Shown here: positions 1-7,801 of the stretch, piece by piece
How positions within the stretch are numbered: the first letter of the stretch is position 1
Layout: the number at the start of each line of letters is the position of its first letter
Assembly (NCBI RefSeq): GCF_025821625.1
Contig: NZ_JACKSH010000292.1
Span: 1 to 39,881, forward strand
Source: Mycolicibacterium pyrenivorans
Lineage (GTDB): Bacteria > Actinomycetota > Actinomycetes > Mycobacteriales > Mycobacteriaceae
DNA length: 39,881 nucleotides
Direction of reading: 5' to 3'
Notes under the pieces: model-generated
The model's database searches: none
Seen by the model: the letters and a program-made list of their open reading frames with translations, nothing else
Told to the model about the DNA's origin: nothing
Program-made: the position numbers and the translations under genes

Positions 1-138
1 GCGTGCACACAGATCACGCAAATCACCTCGAACGCGATCTATGTGCACATTCGACGCCCCGACCCCCTCGAAGCGTTACTGACCCACGCTCCTAGGTGAT
101 GTCCGAGACGAGGGACGGTCCGGCCGACGGTACGCGGC

Positions 139-430
139 GGCGGCAAATCGACGACCTAGTGGTCGATGCTGTCGGCCCGACAGGTGTACCAGCGAGGAAA
201 TTCGTTACAGCTCACGCGGACGGAGTTCGTAATTGAGCGGGCACTACCCGACAGTCTGGGAGAACCAGCGACGTGCCGGCGACTTCAGAAGCGTCATGGG
301 GGACTTGGCATTCCGGACCTCGGCCTGCATTCGGCGTGCATGTCGCAATCTTCGTCGCGAGCTCGATGGTGACTCGACCCGTCTGCGCTACCTCCGCACC
401 GTCCGCGTTGGCTACCGTCTCGTCGGGTGA
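139..430 (+). pseudogene. Response-regulator remnant (winged-helix DNA-binding domain, frameshifted)
   Basis: Pieces of an OmpR/PhoB-type DNA-binding domain are readable in different frames. Near 139 a frame reads RRQIDDLVVDA; near 200-300 another reads LTRTEF then EPATCRRLQ; near 330-430 a third reads RNLRREL then LRYLRTVRVGYRLVG. The intact gene at 31,603-32,295 has the matching order (RREIGDLRIDV, LTRTEF, EPVTCRQLQ, GNLRRKLGED, YLRTVRGTGYCLTG). At least two frameshifts separate the parts, and no receiver domain is visible upstream. It keeps the same position relative to the neighbouring NlpC/P60 gene as the intact copy, so it is a decayed paralog and not an independent gene. Confidence 0.8.
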
Positions 431-486
431 TGCGGTCACGCGCGAAGGTGAACGGCTTGGCGCGCTTGCTGATTGGGCGATCTCGG

Positions 487-1257
487 TCAGCTCTCGATAA
501 TCCGTACGACGTACGGTGTCATCCCAGCGTGGCGCACTGGTGAGACTTTGATGGGAACGCCAGTTCGTTGCGCCTCGATCATCTGTCCTCCGCCCAAGTA
601 GATCGCTTCGTGTTGACTTCCGCCGGGCCCCCAGAACAACAGGTCGCCGCGTTTAGCCTGAGAGGGAGGAACCTTTCGGCCGGCGTCGTACTGGTCGCCG
701 GACCATCGCGGCAGCAGCACTCCGACGCCGGCGAAGGCGAACCGCGTAAGGCCTGAACAGTCAAAGCCGACGGTGTCCGCTCCCTGGTCGACGCCGCGGG
801 TTGGGCCTGTGAGGCTTCCCCCACCCCAGGAGTAGGGGACACCGATTTGTGTTCCCGCTCGGCGGATGACGTACTCGATCGCTTGGGGACCATTAACGCG
901 ATTTCCGCGCACGCTCGTCGACGGATCTGCGGCAGGACTGACGATTCCCAGGCTGCTGAGGAAGTTGCGACCCATATTCATCGCCGTCTGCGTCGCCAAA
1001 GCCGTGGCCTGAAGCGATGCGTTCGCGATGGCGACCGGATCACCGGGAGCGCCTGCGCTCGGCAGCTTTGGAAGGAGGGGGTCCCAGGGACCGGCAGCAG
1101 GTTGGGCCGACGCGACCGGTGCACATGCGAGCAAAAGCAAGATAACGGTCGCGATAACTGCGGGGAGCCGTCGAGCGAGTCTCGCAATGCGGATCGCCGG
1201 GTCGGAACGGTCAGCGCCGGCAGGTGCTTCACCCTTGCCCCGGGCGTGTGATTCCAT
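487..1257 (-). CDS. Secreted NlpC/P60 peptidoglycan endopeptidase (RipB/RipD-like), copy 1
   Basis: Predicted cell-wall hydrolase of 256 residues. The ATG at 1257 is chosen because GAGGAGA lies just upstream; the frame stays open further but without a ribosome site. A basic start is followed by a hydrophobic segment ending at ASAQPAAG, a Sec signal peptide. A spacer leads into the C-terminal NlpC/P60 domain with Cys167 (FDCSGL), His216 (SQHEAIYLG) and Glu228, the same spacing as the Cys-His-Glu set of mycobacterial RipA. This family cleaves the D-Glu to meso-DAP bond of peptide stems outside the membrane. It has no N-terminal coiled coil, unlike the RipA-like protein at 28,101-29,513. The paralog at 32,359-33,132 is nearly identical. 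A TACGTA-type dyad lies 83-99 bp upstream of the start. Confidence 0.93.
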   Translation of the reverse strand: MESHARGKGEAPAGADRSDPAIRIARLARRLPAVIATVILLLLACAPVASAQPAAGPWDPLLPKLPSAGAPGDPVAIANASLQATALATQTAMNMGRNFLSSLGIVSPAADPSTSVRGNRVNGPQAIEYVIRRAGTQIGVPYSWGGGSLTGPTRGVDQGADTVGFDCSGLTRFAFAGVGVLLPRWSGDQYDAGRKVPPSQAKRGDLLFWGPGGSQHEAIYLGGGQMIEAQRTGVPIKVSPVRHAGMTPYVVRIIES

Positions 1258-1339
1258 GTCTTCTCCTCGGTGCGCCGCGCGGCGAGCTACTCCCACGCGC
1301 CAATAGCGGGCTGAATCGCGAACGTGAGCGCGGCACAAA

Positions 1340-1356
1340 TACGTACCTACTACGTA
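1340..1356. promoter_or_regulatory. TACGTA dyad operator upstream of NlpC/P60 copy 1
   Basis: Reads TACGTAC-CTA-CTACGTA, two 7-bp arms separated by 3 bp, one mismatch from a perfect inverted repeat. The two TACGTA cores are 11 bp apart, one helical turn. The same architecture recurs at 33,218 and 31,459. Candidate binder is the BlaI-family repressor at 29,891 (inference). Confidence 0.65.
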
Positions 1357-1659
1357 GGAAAGATAACTCACATTAGCCCCGTCAGTAACAGCAGTCACAT
1401 AATTACAGAGGTGGAATTTGCCGCGCGGTTCGCTTCGGCGGGGCGACCGCTGGACGAAGACCGTTTCTACGGCCGGGGAAGAATGCGTGCGGGAAGGTTG
1501 CCGGGGTTGAAGGGAAGAGCGCCGAATGGACTGCGCAGCAACAGGTGTCAGCGGCGTTGGGCCGGGAGCCATGTCGGCTCGGTGTCGAGAACTGCGGTTG
1601 CTTAGCGGTTGGCATCCCCGGCCTTCATGGTTCGCCTCCACCGCGCCGCATTACCTACG
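1357..1659. other. Intergenic region homologous to 33,240-33,550
   Basis: Beyond the operator, about 120 bp aligns with the matching place beside NlpC/P60 copy 2 (shared text includes AGTAACAG and CACATAATTACA). I see no convincing gene. A short minus-strand frame that is open in copy 2 is interrupted here by TGA where copy 2 has TGG. Confidence 0.4.
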
Positions 1660-1685
1660 CATAGACACATGCGCATATAACTATG
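1660..1685. promoter_or_regulatory. 26-bp dyad upstream of the cyclase locus
   Basis: Inverted repeat made of arms CATAG and CTATG around a perfect 8-bp palindrome ATGCGCAT, with 4-bp spacers. It ends 12 bp before the ATG at 1698 and lies about 106 bp before the cyclase start, a place typical of an autoregulatory operator. No regulator can be assigned. Confidence 0.5.
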
Positions 1686-1697
1686 TATTGTGAACTC

Positions 1698-1811
1698 ATG
1701 ACGAAAGCGGCGACACTGACGACGGTCACTGCGCCGAACCGCACGGCCCGGCCTACCGGGTTCGCGGACGGTGACACAGCTCAGGACGATGATGGCCAAT
1801 GCAAGTGCTGA
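1698..1811 (+). CDS. Possible 37-residue leader peptide ending CKC
   Basis: An ATG placed 12 bp downstream of a strong dyad opens a 37-codon frame that ends in DDDGQCKC and overlaps the start of the cyclase gene by about 20 bp. The arrangement would allow translational coupling, and the Cys-x-Cys end could bind metal. There is no clear ribosome site and no recognised family, so it may be chance. Confidence 0.25.
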   Translation: MTKAATLTTVTAPNRTARPTGFADGDTAQDDDGQCKC

Positions 1812-2472
1812 AACGACTTTCGACCATGCCGACACCAGTGGGGCCATCTTGTTCGCCGACATGTCTGGCGACACGGCACTCATCGAGATCCACGGCGATC
1901 ACGTCGCCGCCCACTTCGCAGTCATGGTCAATGTAGCGCTGGGGCCCGGCGACGAGCTGATCAAGACGATGGGTGATGCCGTCATGGTCGCCAGTGCGGA
2001 CGCGCCTGCCGCGCTGGCCTTCCTGCACCGATTGGGCGTTGCAGCGGGGCTTGCCATGGGCTTTCCGATGCTTTGTGCAGGGGTCAGCGCGGGAACGGTG
2101 GTGAGACGGCGCGGCGACGTCTACGGGACGACTGTGAACGCCGCGGCGAGGTTGGCCGCACTCGCCGCACCTGGGCTGATCGTTATCGGTCGCGACGTCG
2201 CCACGGCCGCCGCCGATCTCGGCCTTCCCCTCGCAGCACTCGGGCTGGTGAGCGTCAGAAACATGGCCAACCCGATGGAACTGTTCGCAGTGGACATCGG
2301 CGGGGAACACCAGCAGCACTTCGACCCGGTGTGCCGGCTACATGTCACCGCCGCGTCCGCCACTGTCACCCGAAGCCGTGACGGCCGAGCCTACCGTCTC
2401 TGCTCGACGGATTGCGCCGACCGATTCGACACACGGGCCGGATCTGCAAGCGAGTCTTCGGTCGCGCAGTAG
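1792..2472 (+). CDS. Class III adenylate/guanylate cyclase fused to a C-terminal YHS metal-binding domain
   Basis: 226 residues from the ATG at 1792, preceded by AGGA; an ATG at 1789 and a GTG at 1771 are alternatives. Residues about 15-165 form a class III nucleotidyl cyclase core: Asp23 in FADMSG and Asp62 in KTMGDAV are the two metal ligands, Lys58 lies in the substrate-lysine region, and Asn116 and Arg120 in VNAAARL match the transition-state pair. All expected catalytic residues are present, so an active enzyme making cAMP or cGMP is likely. Residues about 178-212 form a YHS domain (DPVC, then LCSTDC), seen in metal resistance proteins; Cys181, Cys204 and Cys208 could bind a metal. No membrane segment is visible. 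The fusion suggests metal-responsive cyclic nucleotide production (inference). Confidence 0.85.
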   Translation: MANASAETTFDHADTSGAILFADMSGDTALIEIHGDHVAAHFAVMVNVALGPGDELIKTMGDAVMVASADAPAALAFLHRLGVAAGLAMGFPMLCAGVSAGTVVRRRGDVYGTTVNAAARLAALAAPGLIVIGRDVATAAADLGLPLAALGLVSVRNMANPMELFAVDIGGEHQQHFDPVCRLHVTAASATVTRSRDGRAYRLCSTDCADRFDTRAGSASESSVAQ

Positions 2473-2518
2473 TCACTGTTTGTCACACAACGGTTACGAA
2501 ATGAATGGAGGGGCCAGG

Positions 2519-3115
2519 ATGGCAACGGCGGCACTGGTGTTCTACGGAATGTTTATCGTTTTGGGGTTCGGGTGGCGTAGCTATCGGCAGTGGCGCCGCA
2601 CTGGGTCCACGGGTATGCGTGGCTTCCATGGACGGCCGGGGTCGTTAGAGTGGCTTGCCGGTGCCGGCTTCGTGGTGGCAATTGTGGCGGGTGCGCTCGC
2701 GCCGATGCTCCAGGTAGCCGGTCTGCTGTCGCCTGTCGTCACGCTCGACGCCCCCTTATTTGCGGCGCTCGGGACGGTGGCGGCGGTGGTGGGTATCGCC
2801 GCGACATTGTGGGCGCAAGAGTCGATGGGTGACTCGTGGCGCATCGGCGTCGACGCCGGCGAAACCACCCGACTCGTCGAGGGTGGGATGTTTGGGTGGG
2901 TGCGCAACCCCATCTTCACCGCCATGCTGGTATTCGGCGCCGGCGTAGCGCTGATGGCACCAAATCCATTGGCGCTCATTGGCTTCGTCCTGTTGCTGAC
3001 GTCGATCGAGTTGCAGGTCCGCTTCGTGGAGGAACCGTATCTGCATCGCACGCACAGCGAGCGCTACCGCGATTACGTCAGCCGCGTAGGACGCTTCGTT
3101 CCGCGCATCGGATGA
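2519..3115 (+). CDS. ICMT-like membrane methyltransferase
   Basis: 198 residues. The ATG at 2519 is selected over ATG 2501 because GGAGGGG lies five bases upstream. Several hydrophobic segments (about residues 4-18, 45-70, 75-100, 125-155) are followed by the family signature: RNPIF near the SAM-binding region, then FVEEPYL, a Tyr-rich RYRDYVSRV and a C-terminal RFVPR. This matches the isoprenylcysteine carboxyl methyltransferase / phospholipid methyltransferase superfamily. Bacterial members of this type sit in metal and envelope stress clusters, but their substrates are mostly unknown. It follows the cyclase by 46 bp and is probably cotranscribed with it. Another distant member is encoded at 24,224-24,985. 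Confidence 0.8.
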   Translation: MATAALVFYGMFIVLGFGWRSYRQWRRTGSTGMRGFHGRPGSLEWLAGAGFVVAIVAGALAPMLQVAGLLSPVVTLDAPLFAALGTVAAVVGIAATLWAQESMGDSWRIGVDAGETTRLVEGGMFGWVRNPIFTAMLVFGAGVALMAPNPLALIGFVLLLTSIELQVRFVEEPYLHRTHSERYRDYVSRVGRFVPRIG

Positions 3116-3305
3116 TCACCGGCCGGGGGACCGTCGGCTTGATGGCGCCTGTGCCCGTGAAAGCCACATCGCTGCGCGGTTGTCGTCGTGAGCGACGGCA
3201 CACAACGGTGACCCGTTCCATGTGGAGCGACACGCCATCGAAGCCCGTTTCTCAGGAGTCGCGTCCGGCGATCATGACGACACCGACGCAAGGAAACCTC
3301 GAACG

Positions 3306-4088
3306 ATGAGCCACCCGCACCCGGGTAGGTCCGCAGACGACGACGCCCAACCGCGATGGGGCGGTGCGGCGCTCCTCCGGCCCGGAGTGCTGGCGTTCGC
3401 CGGATCCATCGGCGCCACCGATACCCACGCTCACCACGCCGTGCAAATCATCACGGCGGCTACGCCATTGACGGTCACCGATGAGCAGGGGGCGTCACAC
3501 ACGGGCACGAAAGTGGTAGTGCCTGCCGACGCGGCCCATCGAATCCGGGCCGGCGCCCAGGACGGCACGGTGGTGTTCCTGGAGCCCGAATCAGCGCCGG
3601 GACGAGCTGCGCACCTACGCGCGATCGACTCCGGATGGGCCATCAGCTCGGCGCTCGCCTCTACTGCGCGCCGACCGCTTGCCACAGTGGTCGCCGAACT
3701 GGTGGCAGACCTATCACCCGTCACGTTCGAACACGATGTGCCGGCGCGACACTCCTCGGTCGATCATGCATTGCGGTTGCTGCCAGCTCTTGTAGCAGCC
3801 GGCCCCGTGAGGGGGGCCGAACTCGCGGCACGGGTGGGCCTTTCGGCGAGCCGCTTCACTCACCTGTTCACCGCGCAGGTCGGAATCCCGCTGTGGCGCT
3901 ACGTGTTGTGGTCACGGCTGAGGGTTGCGATCACCCTGGTCCAAGGCGGGGACGACCTGACTGGCGCCGCGCACGGTGCAGGCTTCGCTGACAGTGCCCA
4001 CCTCACTCGCACCACCCGCGAGATGTTCGGTCTGCCGCCCTCGGTGCTGAGTCGGCACGTGTCCTGGGACCTCGACCCCAGCAGCTAG
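3306..4088 (+). CDS. AraC-family transcriptional regulator
   Basis: 260 residues from ATG 3306. The N-terminal half (about residues 15-95) looks like a small cupin-type sensor with a His-rich turn (DTHAHHAVQI). The C-terminal hundred residues are a two-HTH AraC/XylS domain: LAARVGLSASRFTHLF, then FADSAHLTRTTREMFGLPP. The 190 bp upstream hold no recognised element. The gene is followed after 47 bp by a desaturase-like gene that it probably controls. The last 50 bp of an AraC paralog survive ahead of the second desaturase at 36,237-36,287, which shows that the two genes travel together. Confidence 0.88.
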   Translation: MSHPHPGRSADDDAQPRWGGAALLRPGVLAFAGSIGATDTHAHHAVQIITAATPLTVTDEQGASHTGTKVVVPADAAHRIRAGAQDGTVVFLEPESAPGRAAHLRAIDSGWAISSALASTARRPLATVVAELVADLSPVTFEHDVPARHSSVDHALRLLPALVAAGPVRGAELAARVGLSASRFTHLFTAQVGIPLWRYVLWSRLRVAITLVQGGDDLTGAAHGAGFADSAHLTRTTREMFGLPPSVLSRHVSWDLDPSS

Positions 4089-4135
4089 CCGAATCATTCA
4101 AGCCCTGGCCCGGCGGCTACCGCGACGATCAAGGC

Positions 4136-5104
4136 ATGAGTACAACTTCCCCTACGGCTTCGACGTCCACCACCGCGCTCCAGGCAGTGGCCCGCTACGG
4201 CTACGTGCCGTTCATGCTGATCGGCCTCAACGGCGCGGGCATCGCCGTGGCCGCCGCGGGCGCCCCAAAATTTTGGCTGGTCGCGATTCTGGCGGTTGCG
4301 ATCGCCACGGGGTTCCTGGTGGAGCGGATCATTCCGTATGACCCGGAGTGGAACCACGATCGAGCCGATGGCACACGGGACCGCATCCACGTGGCGGTCA
4401 ACGAGACCCTCATTCTGGCCAGCGTCGCCGCGATCCCGCTGCTCGCGGCCATCGTCCCCGCGCCCCGGTTGTGGCCACACAGTTGGCCATTCGTCGCGCA
4501 GGTTCTTACCGCGATCCTGGTCGCCGACTTTGGCATTACCGTGGTACATCTGGCCAGCCACAAGGTCGGCGTGCTGTGGCGCTTCCACGCGGTGCACCAC
4601 AGCGTCACCCGCTTCTACGGCCTCAACGGCCTGATGAAACACCCGCTGCACCAAACCGTGGAGATGACCGCCGGCGTCGTTCCCCTGATCCTGATCGGGC
4701 TGCCCGTCGATGTCGCATCAGCCCTCGCCCTGGCCGTCGCGATTCAACTGCTGCTGCAACACTCCAACGCCGAGTACCGCATCGGCCCCGCCAAGTACGT
4801 CCTGGCCCTCAACGAAGGCCACCGATTCCACCACCTCAAATGGGCCGGCATCGGTGACGTCAACTTCGGGCTGTTCACCCTGGTGTGGGATCACCTCATG
4901 CGGACCTTCTCCTATGACCCCGCCCGACGATTCGATTCCACCCAGCTGGGTATGGCTGCCAAGCCTGATTACCCCAACAGCTATCTGCGCCAAATGATCT
5001 ACCCATTCACTGGACGCGGCGGGTGTGCGTCGGAGGCCACCACGACGCCGAACGGCGCCACTCAGACGTCGACCCCCGACCCGGCCTCGAAGAATCGCTG
5101 CTGA
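4136..5104 (+). CDS. Sterol desaturase / fatty acid hydroxylase family membrane enzyme, copy 1
   Basis: 322 residues, start ATG 4136 with a weak AAGG upstream. Hydrophobic segments surround three His clusters typical of di-iron membrane oxygenases: HLASH near residue 139, FHAVHHS near residue 155, and HRFHH near residue 229. The family uses oxygen to hydroxylate or desaturate lipid carbon; the substrate here is unknown. A paralog lies inverted at 35,217-36,188, with differing C-terminal tails (this one ends in a Thr/Pro-rich stretch and Cys). It probably forms an operon with the preceding AraC gene. A lipid-modifying role in an envelope/metal stress island is an inference. Confidence 0.87.
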   Translation: MSTTSPTASTSTTALQAVARYGYVPFMLIGLNGAGIAVAAAGAPKFWLVAILAVAIATGFLVERIIPYDPEWNHDRADGTRDRIHVAVNETLILASVAAIPLLAAIVPAPRLWPHSWPFVAQVLTAILVADFGITVVHLASHKVGVLWRFHAVHHSVTRFYGLNGLMKHPLHQTVEMTAGVVPLILIGLPVDVASALALAVAIQLLLQHSNAEYRIGPAKYVLALNEGHRFHHLKWAGIGDVNFGLFTLVWDHLMRTFSYDPARRFDSTQLGMAAKPDYPNSYLRQMIYPFTGRGGCASEATTTPNGATQTSTPDPASKNRC

Positions 5105-5233
5105 CCGGCTCATCGCGTGCGGCGACAAGAAGAAGGCTGCCTCGCTGGCAGCGCCCCGGCGACGTGCGGTGGCACTGCAGATTCTCCGACTCGGCCCCGT
5201 GTTGATCAGGATTGCGCAAGCCCTTCCACGGAC

Positions 5234-5261
5234 ATATCAACGTACTTTAGTATGTGGATAT
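5234..5261. promoter_or_regulatory. Operator dyad overlapping the ArsR-family start codon
   Basis: Arms ATATC and GATAT with inner arms TACT and AGTA form a 28-bp inverted repeat. The start codon ATG 5260-5262 is partly inside the right arm, and a TAGTAT hexamer at 5248-5253 sits as a -10 element would for transcription starting at the ATG. This points to self-repression by the downstream CadC/CmtR-type protein and to a leaderless transcript. Confidence 0.6.
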
Positions 5262-5643
5262 GACGGAGCCGGTGGACACTTGCGATCTCCTCTGTTTGGA
5301 CCTGCCGCGCGCGGAGTCCATCCGGGCCACGGTTCCAGACCCCGCCACCATTCAAGCCGCCGCCGCGGCGGCGCGCGGCCTGAGCGATGCGACCCGGTTG
5401 TCCATTGCGGCCGCACTCGCCGCCGGTGACGAGCTGTGCGTTTGCGACATGGCCTGGGTGGTCGGACTGCCGCAGGGCTTGGTCTCACACCACCTGCGCC
5501 AACTCAAGAACGCGTCGCTGGTGTCCTCGCGGCGTCAGGGCAAGTTGGTGATGTACCAGCTGACCGAGCGTGGCCGCCAGCTGACCGACTCGGTGCTCGC
5601 CAGTGCGGTCGCGCTTACGGGGAAGGAATCCGATTGTGTCTGA
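5260..5643 (+). CDS. ArsR/SmtB-family metal repressor (CadC/CmtR-type)
   Basis: 127 residues. The ATG at 5260 has no ribosome site and lies inside its own putative operator; a GTG at 5254 is the alternative. The winged helix is clear: LSDATRLSIA, then ELCVCDMAWVVGLPQGLVSHHLRQLK, then RRQGKLVMYQL. Cys8 and Cys12 near the N-terminus and Cys60 and Cys62 in the ELCVC motif have the spacing of the CadC metal site for Cd, Pb and Zn. Binding of metal should release DNA and induce the overlapping P-type ATPase gene. The family assignment is firm; the exact metal is not. Confidence 0.9.
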   Translation: MTEPVDTCDLLCLDLPRAESIRATVPDPATIQAAAAAARGLSDATRLSIAAALAAGDELCVCDMAWVVGLPQGLVSHHLRQLKNASLVSSRRQGKLVMYQLTERGRQLTDSVLASAVALTGKESDCV

Positions 5644-7768
5644 TGCGTGCTGCGGGCCGCGCGACGACGCCGAACTCGACGCAGGTCCCGAGAAGCTTTG
5701 GCAAGTAAGAGAGTTGCAGTTCGCGGTGCTCGCGGCGGTCCTGTTGAGCGTGGGCTGGATCGTGGGGCGGTTCGGCGGCTATGAGGGTGTCGTAGAAGCC
5801 GTCGAGCTGGCGGCTGTAGCCGCCGGCGCCATCACGTTCGTGCCGGATGCGGCCCGTAACCTGCGACACGGTCGCATCGGGGTTGGCACGTTGATGACGA
5901 TCGCCGCGATCGGCGCAGTCGCTCTGGGCCAATTCGCCGAGGCAGCACTGCTCGGCATCCTGTTCTCAATCGCCGAAGGGCTGGAGCACTACGCCGTCAG
6001 CCGCACCCGCCGCGGGCTTCGCTCCCTGTTGTCTCTTGTGCCGCCGAAAGCCTCGGTGCTACGGCACGGCACCGAAACAACCGTGGCCCCCGGCGAACTC
6101 GTCGTCGGTGACGTCATGGTGATCCGGCCTGGTGAACGGGCCGCCACTGATGGCACCATTCGGTCCGGTCAGACGAGCCTGGATCTGTCGGCGATCACGG
6201 GCGAGTCGCTGCCCGTCGAAGCCGGCCCCGGCAGCGACGTGTTCGCCGGTGCCATCAACGGCGGTGGAGCGATCGAGGTGGAAGTCACCGCCCTGGCCGC
6301 CGACAGCTCATTAGCGCGCATCGTGCACATCGTCGAAGAAGCCCAAGAACGTAAAGGCGCCGGTCAACGACTGGCCGACAGGATCGCCCGTCCGCTGGTG
6401 CCGGCGATCATGGCGTTGGCCGCGGCCATCGCCGCGGTTGGCGCGGTGTTCGGTGACCCGATGCTGTGGCTGGAGCGGGCGCTGGTGGTGCTGGTGGCTG
6501 CCTCACCGTGCGCGCTGGCGATCGCCGTCCCGCTGACCGTGGTCGCGGCCATCGGGGCCGCCAGCCGCCATGGCGCCCTGATCAAGGGCGGCGCCGCAGT
6601 CGAAGAACTCGGCCGCATCAAGGTCGTCGCCCTGGACAAGACCGGCACCCTCACGCGCAACCAGCCCCGCGTCATCGACGTCATCACCACCGACGACTTC
6701 AGCGACGATGATGCCTTGAGGTGGGCAGCTGCGTTGGAGACACGCAGTGAACACCCACTCGCACAAGCGATTCTGACTGCCGCCGGTGATCCGCCGATCG
6801 CCAGCGACGTGACCGCAGTGCCCGGCCATGGTCTGCATGGTGAGCTCGACGGCTACCGGCTGCGCCTCGGTAAGCCCTCCTGGGTAACGCCTGGACCACT
6901 CGCCGACGACATCGAGCGGTTGCAGGCAGCCGGCGCGACCGTGGTGGTGCTGGCCCGAGACGAACAGCCGGTCGCCGCCATCGCGGTGCGCGATGAACTT
7001 CGCCCCGAAGCCGCCGACACCGTGCGGCTGCTTACACGCCTGGGCCTCACGGTGGCGATGCTCACCGGTGACAACGCCCGCACCGCCGAAGCAGTGGCCG
7101 CCGAGGCCGGCATCACGAACGTGCACTCCGAGCTGCTTCCCGAGGACAAAGCAGCTCTACTGCGAACCATTGCACAAGGCCGCCCCATCGCCATGGTCGG
7201 CGACGGCATCAACGACGCCCCCGCGCTGGCCACCGCCGACATCGGCATCGCCATGGGCGCCATGGGCACCGACGTCGCCATCGAAACCGCCGACGTCGCC
7301 CTGATGGGTGAAGACCTTCGCCACCTACCCCAGGTACTGGCCCACTCGCGGCGTGCCCGGGGAATCATGGTGCAGAACATCGCATTCTCGCTGGCCATCA
7401 TCGCCGTCCTGATACCGCTAGCCGCATTCGGTGTCCTGGGCTTGGCCACCGTGGTCCTGATCCACGAAACCGCCGAAGTACTGGTCATCCTCAACGCCAT
7501 CCGCGCCGCGCGCATCGCCGCCCTCCCTGGCGTGACAACGTCGTCGCCACGATCAACGACTCATGCCATCGACATCGGCCCGGCACCCACCCTCGACGAC
7601 CCCTGCTGTGGTCCCCAACGGTCGACGCCGCCCTCAGCCACCAAACTCAACTCCCCATTGGTCGCGGCAGATGTTGCACCAAACGACCACGGATGTGACT
7701 GCTGCGCTCCCGCCGGACCTCCACTGGCCGACGACCCGACCGCATCCATAAGGGCCAACCACCGATAG
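5636..7768 (+). CDS. P1B-type heavy-metal ATPase, P1B-4-like (SPC / HET motifs), with Cys-rich termini
   Basis: 710 residues from GTG 5636, which overlaps the repressor's stop and has AAGGA upstream. Core: actuator TGES motif, a transmembrane SPC motif, phosphorylation Asp334 in DKTGTLT, a nucleotide-domain HP (SEHPLAQA), GDGINDAPAL, and a final membrane helix with HETAE. SPC plus an HE-x motif in the last helix fits the P1B-4 subgroup (Co, Zn, Cd, Fe type exporters, as mycobacterial CtpD/CtpJ), not copper pumps. There is no HMA domain; instead the N-terminus carries DACCGP and the last 70 residues carry DPCCGP and GCDCCAP, likely metal-binding tails. Coupled to a CadC-type repressor, so efflux of Cd, Pb or Zn is the likely job. 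Confidence 0.9.
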   Translation: MSDACCGPRDDAELDAGPEKLWQVRELQFAVLAAVLLSVGWIVGRFGGYEGVVEAVELAAVAAGAITFVPDAARNLRHGRIGVGTLMTIAAIGAVALGQFAEAALLGILFSIAEGLEHYAVSRTRRGLRSLLSLVPPKASVLRHGTETTVAPGELVVGDVMVIRPGERAATDGTIRSGQTSLDLSAITGESLPVEAGPGSDVFAGAINGGGAIEVEVTALAADSSLARIVHIVEEAQERKGAGQRLADRIARPLVPAIMALAAAIAAVGAVFGDPMLWLERALVVLVAASPCALAIAVPLTVVAAIGAASRHGALIKGGAAVEELGRIKVVALDKTGTLTRNQPRVIDVITTDDFSDDDALRWAAALETRSEHPLAQAILTAAGDPPIASDVTAVPGHGLHGELDGYRLRLGKPSWVTPGPLADDIERLQAAGATVVVLARDEQPVAAIAVRDELRPEAADTVRLLTRLGLTVAMLTGDNARTAEAVAAEAGITNVHSELLPEDKAALLRTIAQGRPIAMVGDGINDAPALATADIGIAMGAMGTDVAIETADVALMGEDLRHLPQVLAHSRRARGIMVQNIAFSLAIIAVLIPLAAFGVLGLATVVLIHETAEVLVILNAIRAARIAALPGVTTSSPRSTTHAIDIGPAPTLDDPCCGPQRSTPPSATKLNSPLVAADVAPNDHGCDCCAPAGPPLADDPTASIRANHR

Positions 7769-7801
7769 CCCACCACTTTCCGCACGACAGGAGTCGACTC
7801 G

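Larger units (their letters stand above)
1..1480. repeat. Degraded duplicate of the 31.3-33.4 kb segment
   Basis: From about position 139 onward this segment parallels 31,990-33,400 in order and orientation: a response-regulator DNA-binding region, a roughly 57-64 bp gap, an NlpC/P60 gene on the minus strand, the same leader, the same TACGTA operator and the same stretch beyond it. The hydrolase coding parts are almost identical in protein sequence, whereas the regulator in this copy is broken. I recognise nothing in bases 1-138. Left boundary is uncertain because the window starts here. Confidence 0.75.

Noticed and set aside
487..1641. Longer 384-codon version of NlpC/P60 copy 1 starting at 1,641
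   Set aside because: The extra 128 residues cross the operator and are Arg/Pro-rich; copy 2 does not share them; the ribosome site supports the start at 1,257.
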